Source: CBCXVS01 sp965178525 (GTDB lineage Bacteria > Tectomicrobia > Entotheonellia > Entotheonellales > Entotheonellaceae). From it: a DNA stretch of 23,926 bases. The translations under genes and the position numbers were made by a program. Every line of letters starts with the position of its first letter. Within the stretch, counting starts at the first letter, position 1. This document shows, in pieces, positions 1 through 8,544 of this stretch. The notes under the pieces were generated by a model, which saw nothing but the letters and a program-made list of their open reading frames with translations, had not been told where the DNA came from and searched no databases. The stretch spans positions 1 through 23,926 of the forward strand of contig CBCXVS010000094.1 in the NCBI GenBank assembly GCA_965178525.1. Reading direction: 5' to 3'.

Positions 1-69
1 TGGACTTTTGAATTGGGCCAACCTGTTGATCTACTTAACCCTCCGCCTATTCTGCCAGGGGAACTTCGG
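1..69. repeat. Terminal inverted repeat, left copy
   Basis: These 69 bases are the exact reverse complement of 23851-23919, and the match stops at base 70. Read on the plus strand they encode the segment of the MBOAT acyltransferase found at the right end (NWANLLIYLTLRLF...), then run abruptly into antisense of the DUF4360-like gene. The copy is therefore an internal piece of a coding gene placed out of context. This most likely marks a branch point or fold-back chimera at the contig ends rather than a natural terminal repeat, although a real inversion joint cannot be excluded. Confidence 0.9.
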
Positions 70-345
70 CCTAGAAGATGTATCAGGACCCACCTCGGCG
101 AAGTATTCGTCAAAGGTGAGGGTCACAGCCAGGCCGTCCTCGCTGACGTCGGCGACGACCGTTCCCTGGGGACAGCCCGTGCCGCCGTGGGTAATGTCGT
201 CGCGGAAGTAGAGTTCATTGGGATCGGGAGCCTCGTCAGAGGCTTGGGCAAACCCTGCGGTTAGGCCTAACATGAGGCTCAAGATCAACATGCCTGCCAG
301 ACGTTTCCAGTGGCGTCGCGTTTGTTGTGGATGGTGCAAGAACAT
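70..345 (-). CDS. DUF4360-like secreted protein, 3' end lost
   Basis: The start ATG at 345 has a clear ribosome site (AAGGAG, 7 bases upstream). The product begins with a basic stretch and a hydrophobic segment (about residues 16-34, LAGMLILSLMLGLTAGFAQA), a convincing signal peptide. The mature part contains GTGCPQGTVVADVSEDG followed by LAVTLTFDEYFAEVGP, which resembles the start of DUF4360 proteins (small secreted proteins of unknown function). Family members usually run well past 150 residues; here authentic sequence stops after about 92. The frame then enters the 69-base terminal repeat (antisense MBOAT) and stops at base 31, so the final 12 or so residues are spurious. Function is unknown. 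The family assignment is from recall of the motif. Confidence 0.65.
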
Positions 346-961
346 CAGACATCTCCTTTTGCTATAGTGTTCGGTGTGGCAGATAGACCACTACCTTAGA
401 CCCACACCACCGGACCCGGTCGTGGCCTGGCTCGGCTATGCTGCAGCCGCGTTATGGCGCTGCTGACCTGAGCACGGTATTCACATGTCTCTCACACGCG
501 CTTTCTCTCGTTCCCCGGCGTGTTTGGCGGGCCTGCTGAGAAGGCGGTGCCGTCATGCGATCGTTATGTGTCATGTGATATCTCAGTGGGTAGGGAATTT
601 TTTGTTCTTGTCTGCCAAGTAGGTATATCTATCTGAGAAATTGAGAGTTGTGTTAGGACGATGAGGAAACGCCAGTCCCGGGAACCTCATTGAGGGAACT
701 CACATGTTTCAGTGTGGAGCATCATGAGCTGTGGATATGTCGCCAGAGCAGACCACAGTGATGGAGACACCTGACGCCGGTGGCTATGGCGCACCGAGCC
801 AACGCCACCCGGACAAGATTCGCGAGGACCTGCAAAGTGGCAAATTCACCCCGGATTTTATCGCGGCGTAGTATGATGGTGACATGGGTAACGGAACCTT
901 GAGGTCGCCATGATGTTGGGGAAGGGGTGAGGCATGAGGTTGGCGCGTTACGTTCTCTAGG
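346..961. other. Long intergenic region with no convincing gene
   Basis: About 615 bases separate the CHAT-protein stop from the DUF4360-like gene. I see no RNA gene. A 44-codon open frame lies at 737-871 on the plus strand (MSPEQTTVMETPD... to DKIREDLQSGKF), with no ribosome site at a useful distance. Past its TAG the same frame stays open for 13 further codons. It may be a remnant or chance. A stem-loop lies at 873-914. The sequence GGGAAC(C)TCA occurs twice, at 680-689 and 694-702, as a short direct repeat. Confidence 0.5.
873..914. other. Imperfect stem-loop downstream of the CHAT gene
   Basis: Arms at 873-883 (ATGATGGTGAC) and 904-914 (GTCGCCATGAT) pair over 11 positions with one mismatch and one G-U, around a 20-base loop. 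It lies 48-89 bases past the stop of the minus-strand CHAT gene. No T-run follows on either strand, so it is not a canonical intrinsic terminator. It could be a 3' processing or stabilising hairpin, or chance. Confidence 0.3.
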
Positions 962-1996
962 CTACAACCAGTTGTTGAGCAACAAGAACGGCGACCAAAA
1001 GAATGGGTAGTGATAGCTGGCGTCCTGGAGCAGCGTCAACTGCACCCGTTGTAAGGCCACAGCCCGGGACACCGTGCGGTCTTGGAGTTGCCGATAAAAC
1101 TCGGTCATGAGAAGCGCTGTGGCTTCATCCTGAATGCGCCACAGCGTGGCGAGCGCACTCCGGGCCCCAGCACGGATGGCCACGCCTGCCAAGCCGAGCG
1201 CCGCCTGCTCATCCCCCGCTGCGGTTTCACAAGCGCTCAAAGTCAATAATTCGAGGGGTTCGTCTCGAAACCGCAGACGCCGCACCAGTGCCTCCAGCCG
1301 CGGCAGGGTCAGCTTGTCGTCATAGGCGAGCAGGAACGATTGCGTCACATCACTGGCAAATTCGCCATGCGATGCGATATGCACGATGCCAAACTGTTCT
1401 TGTTGTAACGTCTTTTCGAGACGGTCGAGGCGAAAGTCCTGGTTCAAGAGAAACTGCCCGTCGTAGAGCGACTGAATCGCTTCCAGCTCGTCTTGTACCG
1501 CGGGTAAGGCGTCAAAGCCCTGCACCGATTCCGACAGTCCCACCGCTAGGACCTGCAAATTGTCCCGAGTGAGGGGACGCGGTTCGGTCAAATTCAAGCC
1601 CGGCGTCGTCGCCACAGCGTACTTTTGGACGAGGAACACATTCCCATCGTGCAGCGCCGCCATGGGAATAGTCCGCAGAGGGCCATCCGGGACAAAGACC
1701 AAGGTCTGGATGGAGAAGCGCTGCAAGTCGGACTCCAGAGGCCGGATCAGCCAATCATACAGCTGTTGCGCGGGCACGAGATAGGCTTGTGAAAAGCGGC
1801 GCTCCAGCGCCTGGCGGAATGCCCGCACGTTTTCGGTGAGCGTGGCCATGCCGACGGGCACGCTCACGCGCTTCAAGCCTGCGGGCAGACTGACCAGGAG
1901 TTCGGTGCGATCGGGCAGCAGGATGGGATCACGATGACCGCGTCTTGCGCCACGCTTTCCAGAGGCGTGGCGCTGAGCAGCCCGGCATCGATGCAC
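962..1996 (-). CDS. CHAT-domain protease module (3' part of the frameshifted TPS-TPR-CHAT gene)
   Basis: This frame encodes a complete CHAT domain (caspase-HetF-associated-with-TPR peptidase, clan CD). It opens at PILLPDRTELLVSLP, the usual entry to CHAT domains after TPRs. The expected catalytic pair is present: His in HIASHGEF (residue 210 of this frame) and Cys in LSACETAAG (residue 256), followed by the conserved GLAGVAIRAGARSALATLW core. The real protein should continue from the TPR region encoded just upstream in another frame. The frames meet at about 1928-1930, where one base appears to be missing: restoring a T would give V-Y-P-I-L-L. The first 23 residues of this frame (1996-1928) are therefore out-of-frame translation, and the GTG at 1996 is not a natural start. 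Whether the cell makes a split, a fused (via frameshifting) or no CHAT product is unknown. Confidence 0.88.
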   Translation of the reverse strand: MHRCRAAQRHASGKRGARRGHRDPILLPDRTELLVSLPAGLKRVSVPVGMATLTENVRAFRQALERRFSQAYLVPAQQLYDWLIRPLESDLQRFSIQTLVFVPDGPLRTIPMAALHDGNVFLVQKYAVATTPGLNLTEPRPLTRDNLQVLAVGLSESVQGFDALPAVQDELEAIQSLYDGQFLLNQDFRLDRLEKTLQQEQFGIVHIASHGEFASDVTQSFLLAYDDKLTLPRLEALVRRLRFRDEPLELLTLSACETAAGDEQAALGLAGVAIRAGARSALATLWRIQDEATALLMTEFYRQLQDRTVSRAVALQRVQLTLLQDASYHYPFFWSPFLLLNNWL

Positions 1997-4900
1997 TCGT
2001 CGCCAAAATACTCGCGCAACTCGGCCACTTTGAAGGCTTCGACGGTCTGCCGGGTTTCGTGTAGATAGGGCGCCGCTTCCGCTAACACGGCGGCGCGTTG
2101 CAGGAGCAGATCAACGAGTTCAAAATAGATCGCGCCCACCGTGTCGCGAAAGGATGTTCGGCGGCGGCCATACTGGGTCGACAGGGCGCCGCGAACCGTC
2201 TGCAACGTGCTGACGGCCCGGCGATAGGCGTCAATGGCGGCATCGCGCTGCCCCTGAGTGGCGAGCAGCCGTGCCGTCTGCCACTGCCACCGGAACTGGG
2301 ATTCAGGGGCCCGCGCTTGCTGCGCCGCAAAGGCGGCTTTCCGGGTCCAGTTCAACGCCTCCTGGTCACGGTGTTCGGCCTCGCAGAGGGTTCCGAGATA
2401 GCCCCAGGCATATGAGGCAGCACGGAGATCGGCGCGAGCCTGCGCGCTGTTGGCTGCGTCCTTGAGGAGGGCGTGAAACGTCAGGGCAAGATTGATCAAC
2501 ACGAAGGGGTGGTCGGAGGCCGTCTGCCGGACGTTTTGCACATGCGACATAGCCGTGTCCAGGAGTCTCTTGGCGTCGTGATACTGTTGCCGCTGCAACG
2601 CCGCCATCGCCGCATGGCTGAGTGCTTTCGCCGCCAGGAGCGGCTGTCCGGTCCGCTGTGCGTGCTGCGCGCTGTCGTGGTAGGCCGCCAGGGCATCCTG
2701 AGGGGCGTTTTGCACCATGAACAGGTTTCCAAGGTCGTTCCAGATGCCCGCCGCGAGTGGCTCCTGCGCTAGCGTACGCACGAGGTCGAGGGCTTGACGC
2801 AGATGCTGTTCCGCCGTCTCGGTGGCTCCGATGGCCAGGTACACATTGCCCAGGCGGCCCAAGATGGCGGCGCGCTGCACCGGGTCCGTGGCATGTTCAG
2901 TCTGCGCCAGGGCGGCATGGAGGTGTTGTAAAGCTTTCTGATACAAGCCATGCGCCTCATATGCCACGCCCGCGGTTCCATCTGCTGCGGGTAGCGCTGC
3001 AAAACTGCTGGGCAACACGCCTCCGGGTTCGATGGGCACGCCGTCGCGTCCACGCGCCACAAGCGTGCTGACATTGCCTTGCCGCAACCGCTGGGCGCAG
3101 CGCTGGCGCAACAATGCCGCCGCTTGTACAAAGTCCTGCGGCAGGGGCGCCACAACCCCGGTCAAACTGGTGACGGGGGCCTGAATATCCACGGTCCCAC
3201 TTATCCCCGATACCGACGAGACATCAAGGTTACTCGCCGGGCCAAGGAGCGCCACCTCCCCATCGATGGTGATGGCACCACCATCCCCCTGCTGCGCCGT
3301 GGTCCGGATATTGCTTTGCTGCTGCGACACGACGAACGGTGCGCGAATGTCGATATTGCCCCCTGTCGTGCCGGGTCCTCCGCGGACGGAGCTTGCGATG
3401 GTACTGTCAATCAGAAGGATCAGGAAGTTGTCGGCCTGGAGCGTGATGTTGCCTCCCTGGGCTTGCGTCGCTTGCGTGGCCACGCCGCCGTTGTCTAAGC
3501 GAATCGTATTTCCGGCGCCGATGGTAATATTGCCCGCATCGCCTGACCCGTCACTGCTTGCTGAGACAGCACTCCCCCCAGAAATCACAACCGTGTCGGT
3601 GGCGCGGACCGTGACGTCGCCCCCTTGCCCTGAGCCTTCGGTCTCACTGTTGATTTGGGCCCCGTCTCTGAGTGTCACGCTGGCCGCGTTCACCACGATA
3701 TTCCCTGCCGCTCCCGCTTCTGGCCCATCAGCTCGAGCACTAATGCCACTTGAGATGAAGGTCCTTCCATCCGATGCTACAGCACCGCCTATCAGCGTCA
3801 CGCTGTCGGTGGCCCGCACGGTCACGCTGCCGCCTTGCCCTGGGCCTAAGGTATCGCTGCTGATCAAGGCCCCGCCCGAGAGGGTCAAAGAGGCTGTTTC
3901 TACCAGAACTGAACCTGCGTTACCGGCCCCCGCTTCCGTCCCCTGGGCTTGAGAACCAATGCCACTTGAGGCGAACCTGTCCGGTGTCATGATACCGCCT
4001 GCCAGCGTCACGGTGTCAGTAGCGTGTACCGTCACATCGCCGCCACGCCCTGGGCCACCGGTACTCGAGTTAATCTGCGCCCCGCCAGTGAGCATCACAT
4101 TGGTCGCTTCCACCAGGACGTTTCCTGCTGAGCCGGCCCCCGCTTCCGTCTCTTGGGCTACAGCCAAAATAGCACTTGGGGAGAACGACCCATCCGGATC
4201 GATAAAACCGCCTGCCAACATCACCGCGTCGGTAGCGCGCACCGTCACACTGCCGCCGCGCCCTGGCTTTGAGCCCGCTGTACCCAAGGAGCTACTACTA
4301 ATCCGAGCCCCGCCAGTGAGTGTCACGGTGGCGGCTTCCACGAGTATCGAACCTGCCACACCCGTCTCGGTAGCTGGAAATCTTTCTGGGGCATGAACGG
4401 TATCAGCAGAAATCTGACTTGCAAACATATTAAGGAAAGTGCCCTCCAGCGTCACGGTGTCGGTGGCGCGGACCGTTACATTGCCGCCTTGCCCTGGGCC
4501 AAAGGTACTCGTGTTAATCTGCGCTCCGGCGGTGAGGGTGGCATTGGCCGCGTGCACCATGACGTTTCCCGCATCGCCTGCCCCCGCTTGCCTCCCTTCG
4601 GCTAGAGCTACAATACGACTTGGGACGAAGCGTCCAGCCTGATCGGTAGCAGCACCTGTCAGCGTCACGGTGTCGGTGGCGCGGACCGTTACATTGCCGC
4701 CACGTCCTGGGCCAGAAGTACTCGAGTTAATCTGCGCCCCGCTGGTGAGCGTTACCTTGGCGGCGTGCACCGTGACGTTGCCGCCTGGTGTGGGGCTGAA
4801 GGTCCTAGTGCTGATCCGAGCCCCGTCGGCGAGCGTCACATGAGCTGCTTCCACCAAGACGTCTCCCGCTGCGCCCACTTCCGTCTCTCTGGCTTCAGCA

Positions 4901-6813
4901 ACAATGTTACTTGCTACGAGCGTTACAGAGTCGGTAGTACGCACCGTGACGTTGCTACCTCGTCCTGTCCCAAAGGTGGCGCTGGTGATCAGAGCATTGC
5001 CCTCCAGCCTCACGGTAGCAGCATCCACAAGCACGTTTCCCGCTGCGCCCGCATCTTCCCCTCGAGTTCGAGTGCCAATGCTACTTGCTGCCAGCGTTAC
5101 TGAGTCGGTGGCCTGCACCATCACGGTGCCGCCTGGCCCTGGACCCGAGGTGGTGCTGAGAATCAGGCTCCCGTCCGAGAGCCTCACGGTATCGGCTTCT
5201 ACCAACACGGCGCCTGCATCGCCCGGTCCCGATGTTGCAGTAAGAACCAAGGAGGCGCCTGCCACTAGCATGGTGTCGGTCGCACGCACTGTCACGCGGC
5301 CTCCTCGCTTTGGTCCCTGAGTAATACTGACGATGCTAGCCCCATCTATGAGCGTGAGGCTGGCCGCATCTACCAGCACATCGCCCGCTGCACCTGCGGC
5401 ATTCCCCTGGGCTAGAGTGCCAATATTACCTGCTGCCAGCGTCACGGTGTCGGTGGCGCGCACCGTCACCGCGCCGCCGTGTCCAGGCCCCTGAGTGATA
5501 CTATTGATCTCGCTCCCATCCGAGAGCATGACACGGTTAGCTTCTACCAGCACGGCGCCCGCATCGCCCATCCCGAAGGCTTGCGTCACGATGCCACTTG
5601 GGGCGCTTCCATCAGGAGAGGTACCCTCTAGCCTCACGGCGCCCGCAGCGCGCACCGTCACGGGACCGCCGCGCCCTGGCCCTTGGGTGATGCTGCCAAT
5701 CTGAGCCCCTCCCGTGAGCGTCATCGTCGTCGCGTCCACCACGACGCGACCGGCATGGCCCGCTGCGGATGTCGTGGATCCAATGGCCGCATCATCCATC
5801 TGCAAACTGCCCGCCGTTACCCGGACGGCCCCAGCGTCTCCGGCACCTATCGTGTTCGTGACGATGAATGCCTGATTGGCGAGGACGATTTCTTCCGCCA
5901 CGTGAATGTCAATACCGATTTCGGCGCCATCCATGTTCCCCTGCGTATTAGCAAAAATGAGCGCGTTGTTAACTTGCATGCGGCCACTCCGGATGACTAC
6001 GGTCCCCCCGGATGCACCGCTTGCGTCGATTTGTGCCTCTTCTACGACATCAATCCTTCCCAGACGGTCAAAAGATTCGACATCAAGACCCAGGGGCTGA
6101 CCTGCAGCATCAAGGACAACCTCGCCCGCCGACGCCACGCTCGCGATGTTGATCCGGCCACTCGGCGACCTGAGCATGCCTCCGCGAATGGTGATGTCTC
6201 CCCCCACGATCGACATCGTTTGACGTGGCTGCACCTCAAGTGTACTGCCTCGGGTGGCAATCCCAGCAGGGTTGGCATGCAGAAACCCGAACGCTGCCGG
6301 TGGGGCCACAGTCAGCGCACCCGCTTCCCCAAGGCGGACCGAAAGTACGGCCCCATCCGCAAAGCGCAGAGAATCCGCTGTGCTCACGTGGAAGGAGCCC
6401 GTCACCCGCAGGGTGGCGTGGGGACCGAAGATCACTCCGGCGGGATTGAGCAGAAACAGATTGGCCCCATCGATGGTGGAGCGCAGGGCGCCATCGATAT
6501 CCGATGCATGGCCCCCGGTGACCCGGCTGACAATATTTTCAATCGAGCTCGGGCCGTTGAAGCTGGCCGTATCATCCGTTCCAACACTGAAGCGATCAAA
6601 GCTATGGAACTGATTCGGTCCTCGAATTGTCCCGCCATCGATATTGTATACAGCGCCATCCTGGGTCACCGTGGTGCCGAGTGTGCCATCAGGGGTGATC
6701 GCGGTTGGCACCTGGGCCAGACTCGCCGTCAGCAGGAGACACAGCGACAGGAGGCCACGGATGAGCAGCCAATGGAGCCACCGGCACAACCTCGAAAGAG
6801 GGTCGGAAACCAT
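1873..6813 (-). CDS. Giant exported TPS-domain / beta-helix repeat / TPR protein (5' part of a CHAT fusion)
   Basis: Start chosen at ATG 6813 (upstream GGGGA), giving the signal sequence LLIRGLLSLCLLLTASLAQ; the frame also extends to a TTG at 6849. The signal is followed by a filamentous-haemagglutinin N-terminal (TPS) domain: ITPDGTLGTTV, NIDGGTIRGPNQFHSFDRF, LLNPAGVIFGPHA. This domain normally directs export through an FhaC/TpsB-type Omp85 pore; none is encoded in this window. About residues 370-1170 are degenerate beta-helix repeats (GDAGxVLVEA...LTxGAQI...GPGxGGxVTVRATDxVTL). About residues 1290-1580 are TPR-like helices (YQKALQHL, LGNVYLAIGATETAEQHL, YRRAVSTLQTVRGAL), followed by TVEAFKVAELREYF, the usual link to CHAT. 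The last 17 residues, after DAVIVI, are frameshifted. Restored, the protein is about 1,950 residues with CHAT at its C terminus, an architecture known in cyanobacteria and other large-genome bacteria. Confidence 0.85.
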   Translation of the reverse strand: MVSDPLSRLCRWLHWLLIRGLLSLCLLLTASLAQVPTAITPDGTLGTTVTQDGAVYNIDGGTIRGPNQFHSFDRFSVGTDDTASFNGPSSIENIVSRVTGGHASDIDGALRSTIDGANLFLLNPAGVIFGPHATLRVTGSFHVSTADSLRFADGAVLSVRLGEAGALTVAPPAAFGFLHANPAGIATRGSTLEVQPRQTMSIVGGDITIRGGMLRSPSGRINIASVASAGEVVLDAAGQPLGLDVESFDRLGRIDVVEEAQIDASGASGGTVVIRSGRMQVNNALIFANTQGNMDGAEIGIDIHVAEEIVLANQAFIVTNTIGAGDAGAVRVTAGSLQMDDAAIGSTTSAAGHAGRVVVDATTMTLTGGAQIGSITQGPGRGGPVTVRAAGAVRLEGTSPDGSAPSGIVTQAFGMGDAGAVLVEANRVMLSDGSEINSITQGPGHGGAVTVRATDTVTLAAGNIGTLAQGNAAGAAGDVLVDAASLTLIDGASIVSITQGPKRGGRVTVRATDTMLVAGASLVLTATSGPGDAGAVLVEADTVRLSDGSLILSTTSGPGPGGTVMVQATDSVTLAASSIGTRTRGEDAGAAGNVLVDAATVRLEGNALITSATFGTGRGSNVTVRTTDSVTLVASNIVAEARETEVGAAGDVLVEAAHVTLADGARISTRTFSPTPGGNVTVHAAKVTLTSGAQINSSTSGPGRGGNVTVRATDTVTLTGAATDQAGRFVPSRIVALAEGRQAGAGDAGNVMVHAANATLTAGAQINTSTFGPGQGGNVTVRATDTVTLEGTFLNMFASQISADTVHAPERFPATETGVAGSILVEAATVTLTGGARISSSSLGTAGSKPGRGGSVTVRATDAVMLAGGFIDPDGSFSPSAILAVAQETEAGAGSAGNVLVEATNVMLTGGAQINSSTGGPGRGGDVTVHATDTVTLAGGIMTPDRFASSGIGSQAQGTEAGAGNAGSVLVETASLTLSGGALISSDTLGPGQGGSVTVRATDSVTLIGGAVASDGRTFISSGISARADGPEAGAAGNIVVNAASVTLRDGAQINSETEGSGQGGDVTVRATDTVVISGGSAVSASSDGSGDAGNITIGAGNTIRLDNGGVATQATQAQGGNITLQADNFLILLIDSTIASSVRGGPGTTGGNIDIRAPFVVSQQQSNIRTTAQQGDGGAITIDGEVALLGPASNLDVSSVSGISGTVDIQAPVTSLTGVVAPLPQDFVQAAALLRQRCAQRLRQGNVSTLVARGRDGVPIEPGGVLPSSFAALPAADGTAGVAYEAHGLYQKALQHLHAALAQTEHATDPVQRAAILGRLGNVYLAIGATETAEQHLRQALDLVRTLAQEPLAAGIWNDLGNLFMVQNAPQDALAAYHDSAQHAQRTGQPLLAAKALSHAAMAALQRQQYHDAKRLLDTAMSHVQNVRQTASDHPFVLINLALTFHALLKDAANSAQARADLRAASYAWGYLGTLCEAEHRDQEALNWTRKAAFAAQQARAPESQFRWQWQTARLLATQGQRDAAIDAYRRAVSTLQTVRGALSTQYGRRRTSFRDTVGAIYFELVDLLLQRAAVLAEAAPYLHETRQTVEAFKVAELREYFGDECIDAGLLSATPLESVAQDAVIVIPSCCPIAPNSWSVCPQA
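3560..5770 (-). repeat. Degenerate tandem coding repeats (beta-helix rungs)
   Basis: The motif whose plus-strand reading is GTCACGGTGTCGGTGGCGCG, followed by ACCGTCAC and a GCCCTGGGCC-like block, recurs near 3590, 3800, 4007, 4220, 4450, 4660, 4925, 5100, 5270, 5440 and 5635. Spacing falls into two classes: about 170 bases (57 residues) and about 205-230 bases (70 or more residues). The longer units carry an extra insert of the type DPDGSFSPSAILAVAQETEAGAG. The unit encodes a glycine-rich beta-helix rung. Some copies (4450 and 4660) are nearly identical over about 50 bases, which suggests recent duplication and makes the tract prone to recombination and misassembly. Confidence 0.85.
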
Positions 6814-6835
6814 AGCGAGTCCCCACTTACGCACT

Positions 6836-7849
6836 CTAGCGCCATGCAATCCAACTCGTCAGTGCCTGTCGAATATCCAGGACATCTTTGCCCAGAATAC
6901 CGATAATGGTCCGCAGTTTGAGGACGAACCGCTTGGTCGTGCGCGATTCCCAGAAGCGCTCTTGCGCGGCTTGCTTCAGAAACGCCTTCATCCACGTGGC
7001 CGCGAGGTGGGGCGGAACGGCGGTCATATCCTGAAAGAGATATTCGCCGGCAAGGGGCACGTTTTGGCTCAGGGGTTTGAGGACCGACACCAGATAAGGA
7101 CCGTCGCGATTGGTGCCGGGAACACCCCGCAGGAAAGCCCGGGCGCGGGCGTGATCATAGTGCGCCAGCACCCATTCAGGCGACACACGCGTCCCTTTCC
7201 CTGTAGGCGGTATCTCTTGCAGCGGGAGATACGTCACGTTGAGTTCGCGACGCGGAATGTATTGCTCGAGACTTGCGATCGCCGGAAACAGCTGCAAATA
7301 GGCGTCAATCATCGCCAGATAGCGCCTCTTGGCGTGTCGATCCGGAGGAGAGCCCAAGAGGACATAACTATAAAGCCCGTAGCCCTCGGTCTCGGTCTGA
7401 CGCGGTCCCAGAAATGCTTGGCCCGTTTCACGTGAGATACCACTGCGTAAGGGGTTCCATATCAGAACCTGCACGGAGCAGTCGATGGCGCGGCGCGGCG
7501 AATGGCTGACCTGCACGGTGGCTGTGTAGACACCCGGTTTCACCCCGGCCAGATCCCAACTTGCCGTCGGACCCTGACCTGCTACGCGTCCGTCCACCGC
7601 GGTCCATGTATAATGCAGCGGCTGCTGCCGCGATGTCGTCACCCAGACCCGCATATGCGTCCGCGCTTTGTGTCCGTACCGCACTCTAAGATTTTCAGGA
7701 CTACATGCCACGGCAAACGGCTCGGACGCCTCCGGCTGGGATGGACGCGCCTCGGATGACGCTGCCAACACAGGCAAAAGCGCCATATGCAGAGACACCG
7801 TCACCCCGATGACGCAACTCAGCAGGCAGGCTTGCCAAGACATGATCAC
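6836..7849 (-). CDS. Secreted protein with Ig/PKD-like domain, unknown C-terminal domain
   Basis: Start chosen at GTG 7849 (V-I-M-S-W-Q...), which has AAGGAG six bases upstream and overlaps the TIR stop as GTGA, a pattern of translational coupling. ATG 7843 is the alternative. About 337 residues. A signal peptide is visible (SCVIGVTVSLHMALLPVLAA). About residues 45-130 look like an Ig/PKD fold: CSPENLRVRYG..., YTWTAVDGRVAG, WDLAGVKPGVYTATVQVS, DCSVQVLI. The remaining 200 residues (GLYSYVLLGSPPDRHAKRR, YIPRRELNVTYLPL, GPYLVSVLKPL) match no family I can name. The gene sits between the TIR gene and the TPS-CHAT gene; its TAG at 6836 is 22 bases from the next start. It is probably a periplasmic or surface partner of its neighbours, by context only. 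Confidence 0.8.
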   Translation of the reverse strand: MIMSWQACLLSCVIGVTVSLHMALLPVLAASSEARPSQPEASEPFAVACSPENLRVRYGHKARTHMRVWVTTSRQQPLHYTWTAVDGRVAGQGPTASWDLAGVKPGVYTATVQVSHSPRRAIDCSVQVLIWNPLRSGISRETGQAFLGPRQTETEGYGLYSYVLLGSPPDRHAKRRYLAMIDAYLQLFPAIASLEQYIPRRELNVTYLPLQEIPPTGKGTRVSPEWVLAHYDHARARAFLRGVPGTNRDGPYLVSVLKPLSQNVPLAGEYLFQDMTAVPPHLAATWMKAFLKQAAQERFWESRTTKRFVLKLRTIIGILGKDVLDIRQALTSWIAWR

Positions 7850-8544
7850 TTTGCGCTCCTTCGTTTGCGCAGCCGAGACCAGCCCCATTTGCCACCGAGT
7901 ATCATCGCTGCGCACAGCACGACGACGATTATCGTCTCATCTGGCCCCAAAGGCGCCACGGAATAGAGGAAAAGCCAGAGGGCCCATGCAGAGACCATGA
8001 TGACACCGGCCATTGCAACCCAGGTCTTCACGGTTGCGGAGACGCTCACGTGCGGGGGGGATACACGGATGTGTGACGGACCTGCCGCAGTTTTCCCGGC
8101 GAGGCCTTCCGTCTGCTCAGCACGACCCGGCTGAATACCCAACGCTTGCAATGCCGCTAGAATGCGGGGCATTATGGCCACAACACCCTCTGTAGGAATG
8201 GGAATCGAGACGGCCGTGCCCACAGCTTGCCGCCACGCTTGCTGGCGAGTTTGAAACTCGATATGCGTCATGTCATGCAGGACGGGAATGAAGGGTTTAC
8301 CACATTCATGGGCCCGTTCCACCTCCCGTGTCACCTGGCTCGACATCACCGCGTAGGAGGAGATCACCAGAACGACAGCTTGCGCTGTCTCGATGGCCTG
8401 GCCGGTTTGGAGCAGGTAGGAGATGCCGGGCAGGCTATCACGCGTATAATGCCATGTCTCGTACCCCACCACTGCAAGGCTGTGCGCGATTTGCTCAGCG
8501 ATATCGGTATCCTGTACGACATAACTCAAAAAAATGTCACTCAC
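7846..8544 (-). CDS. TIR-domain protein with two C-terminal membrane segments
   Basis: The GTG start at 8544 gives MSDIFLSYVVQDTDIAEQIA, a typical bacterial TIR beginning (DIFLSY, then D-x-x-x-A). The domain spans about residues 1-130, with LAVVGYETWHY (beta B), VVLVISSYAVMSS (beta C/alpha C) and CGKPFIPVLHD (beta D). Glu74 in SSYAVMSSQVTREVERA occupies the position of the catalytic glutamate of NAD-consuming TIRs, so NADase activity is possible, though not shown. After a linker, two hydrophobic segments (about 172-194 and 203-219) and a basic tail (RLRKRRSAK) predict membrane anchoring. It is the first gene of a three-gene minus-strand operon; the stop overlaps the next start as GTGA. No strong ribosome site precedes the GTG. 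Known bacterial TIR proteins serve in defence signalling or as scaffolds. Confidence 0.9.
   Translation of the reverse strand: MSDIFLSYVVQDTDIAEQIAHSLAVVGYETWHYTRDSLPGISYLLQTGQAIETAQAVVLVISSYAVMSSQVTREVERAHECGKPFIPVLHDMTHIEFQTRQQAWRQAVGTAVSIPIPTEGVVAIMPRILAALQALGIQPGRAEQTEGLAGKTAAGPSHIRVSPPHVSVSATVKTWVAMAGVIMVSAWALWLFLYSVAPLGPDETIIVVVLCAAMILGGKWGWSRLRKRRSAK

Noticed and set aside
3560..5770. Possible CRISPR array or non-coding satellite suggested by regular repeats
   Set aside because: Repeats are long, degenerate, in frame and encode beta-helix rungs; there are no conserved short repeats with unique spacers.
5683..6906. 407-codon plus-strand open frame opposite the TPS domain
   Set aside because: It is antisense to the well-supported TPS exoprotein; its translation has no domain pattern and is a shadow of the GC-rich coding strand.
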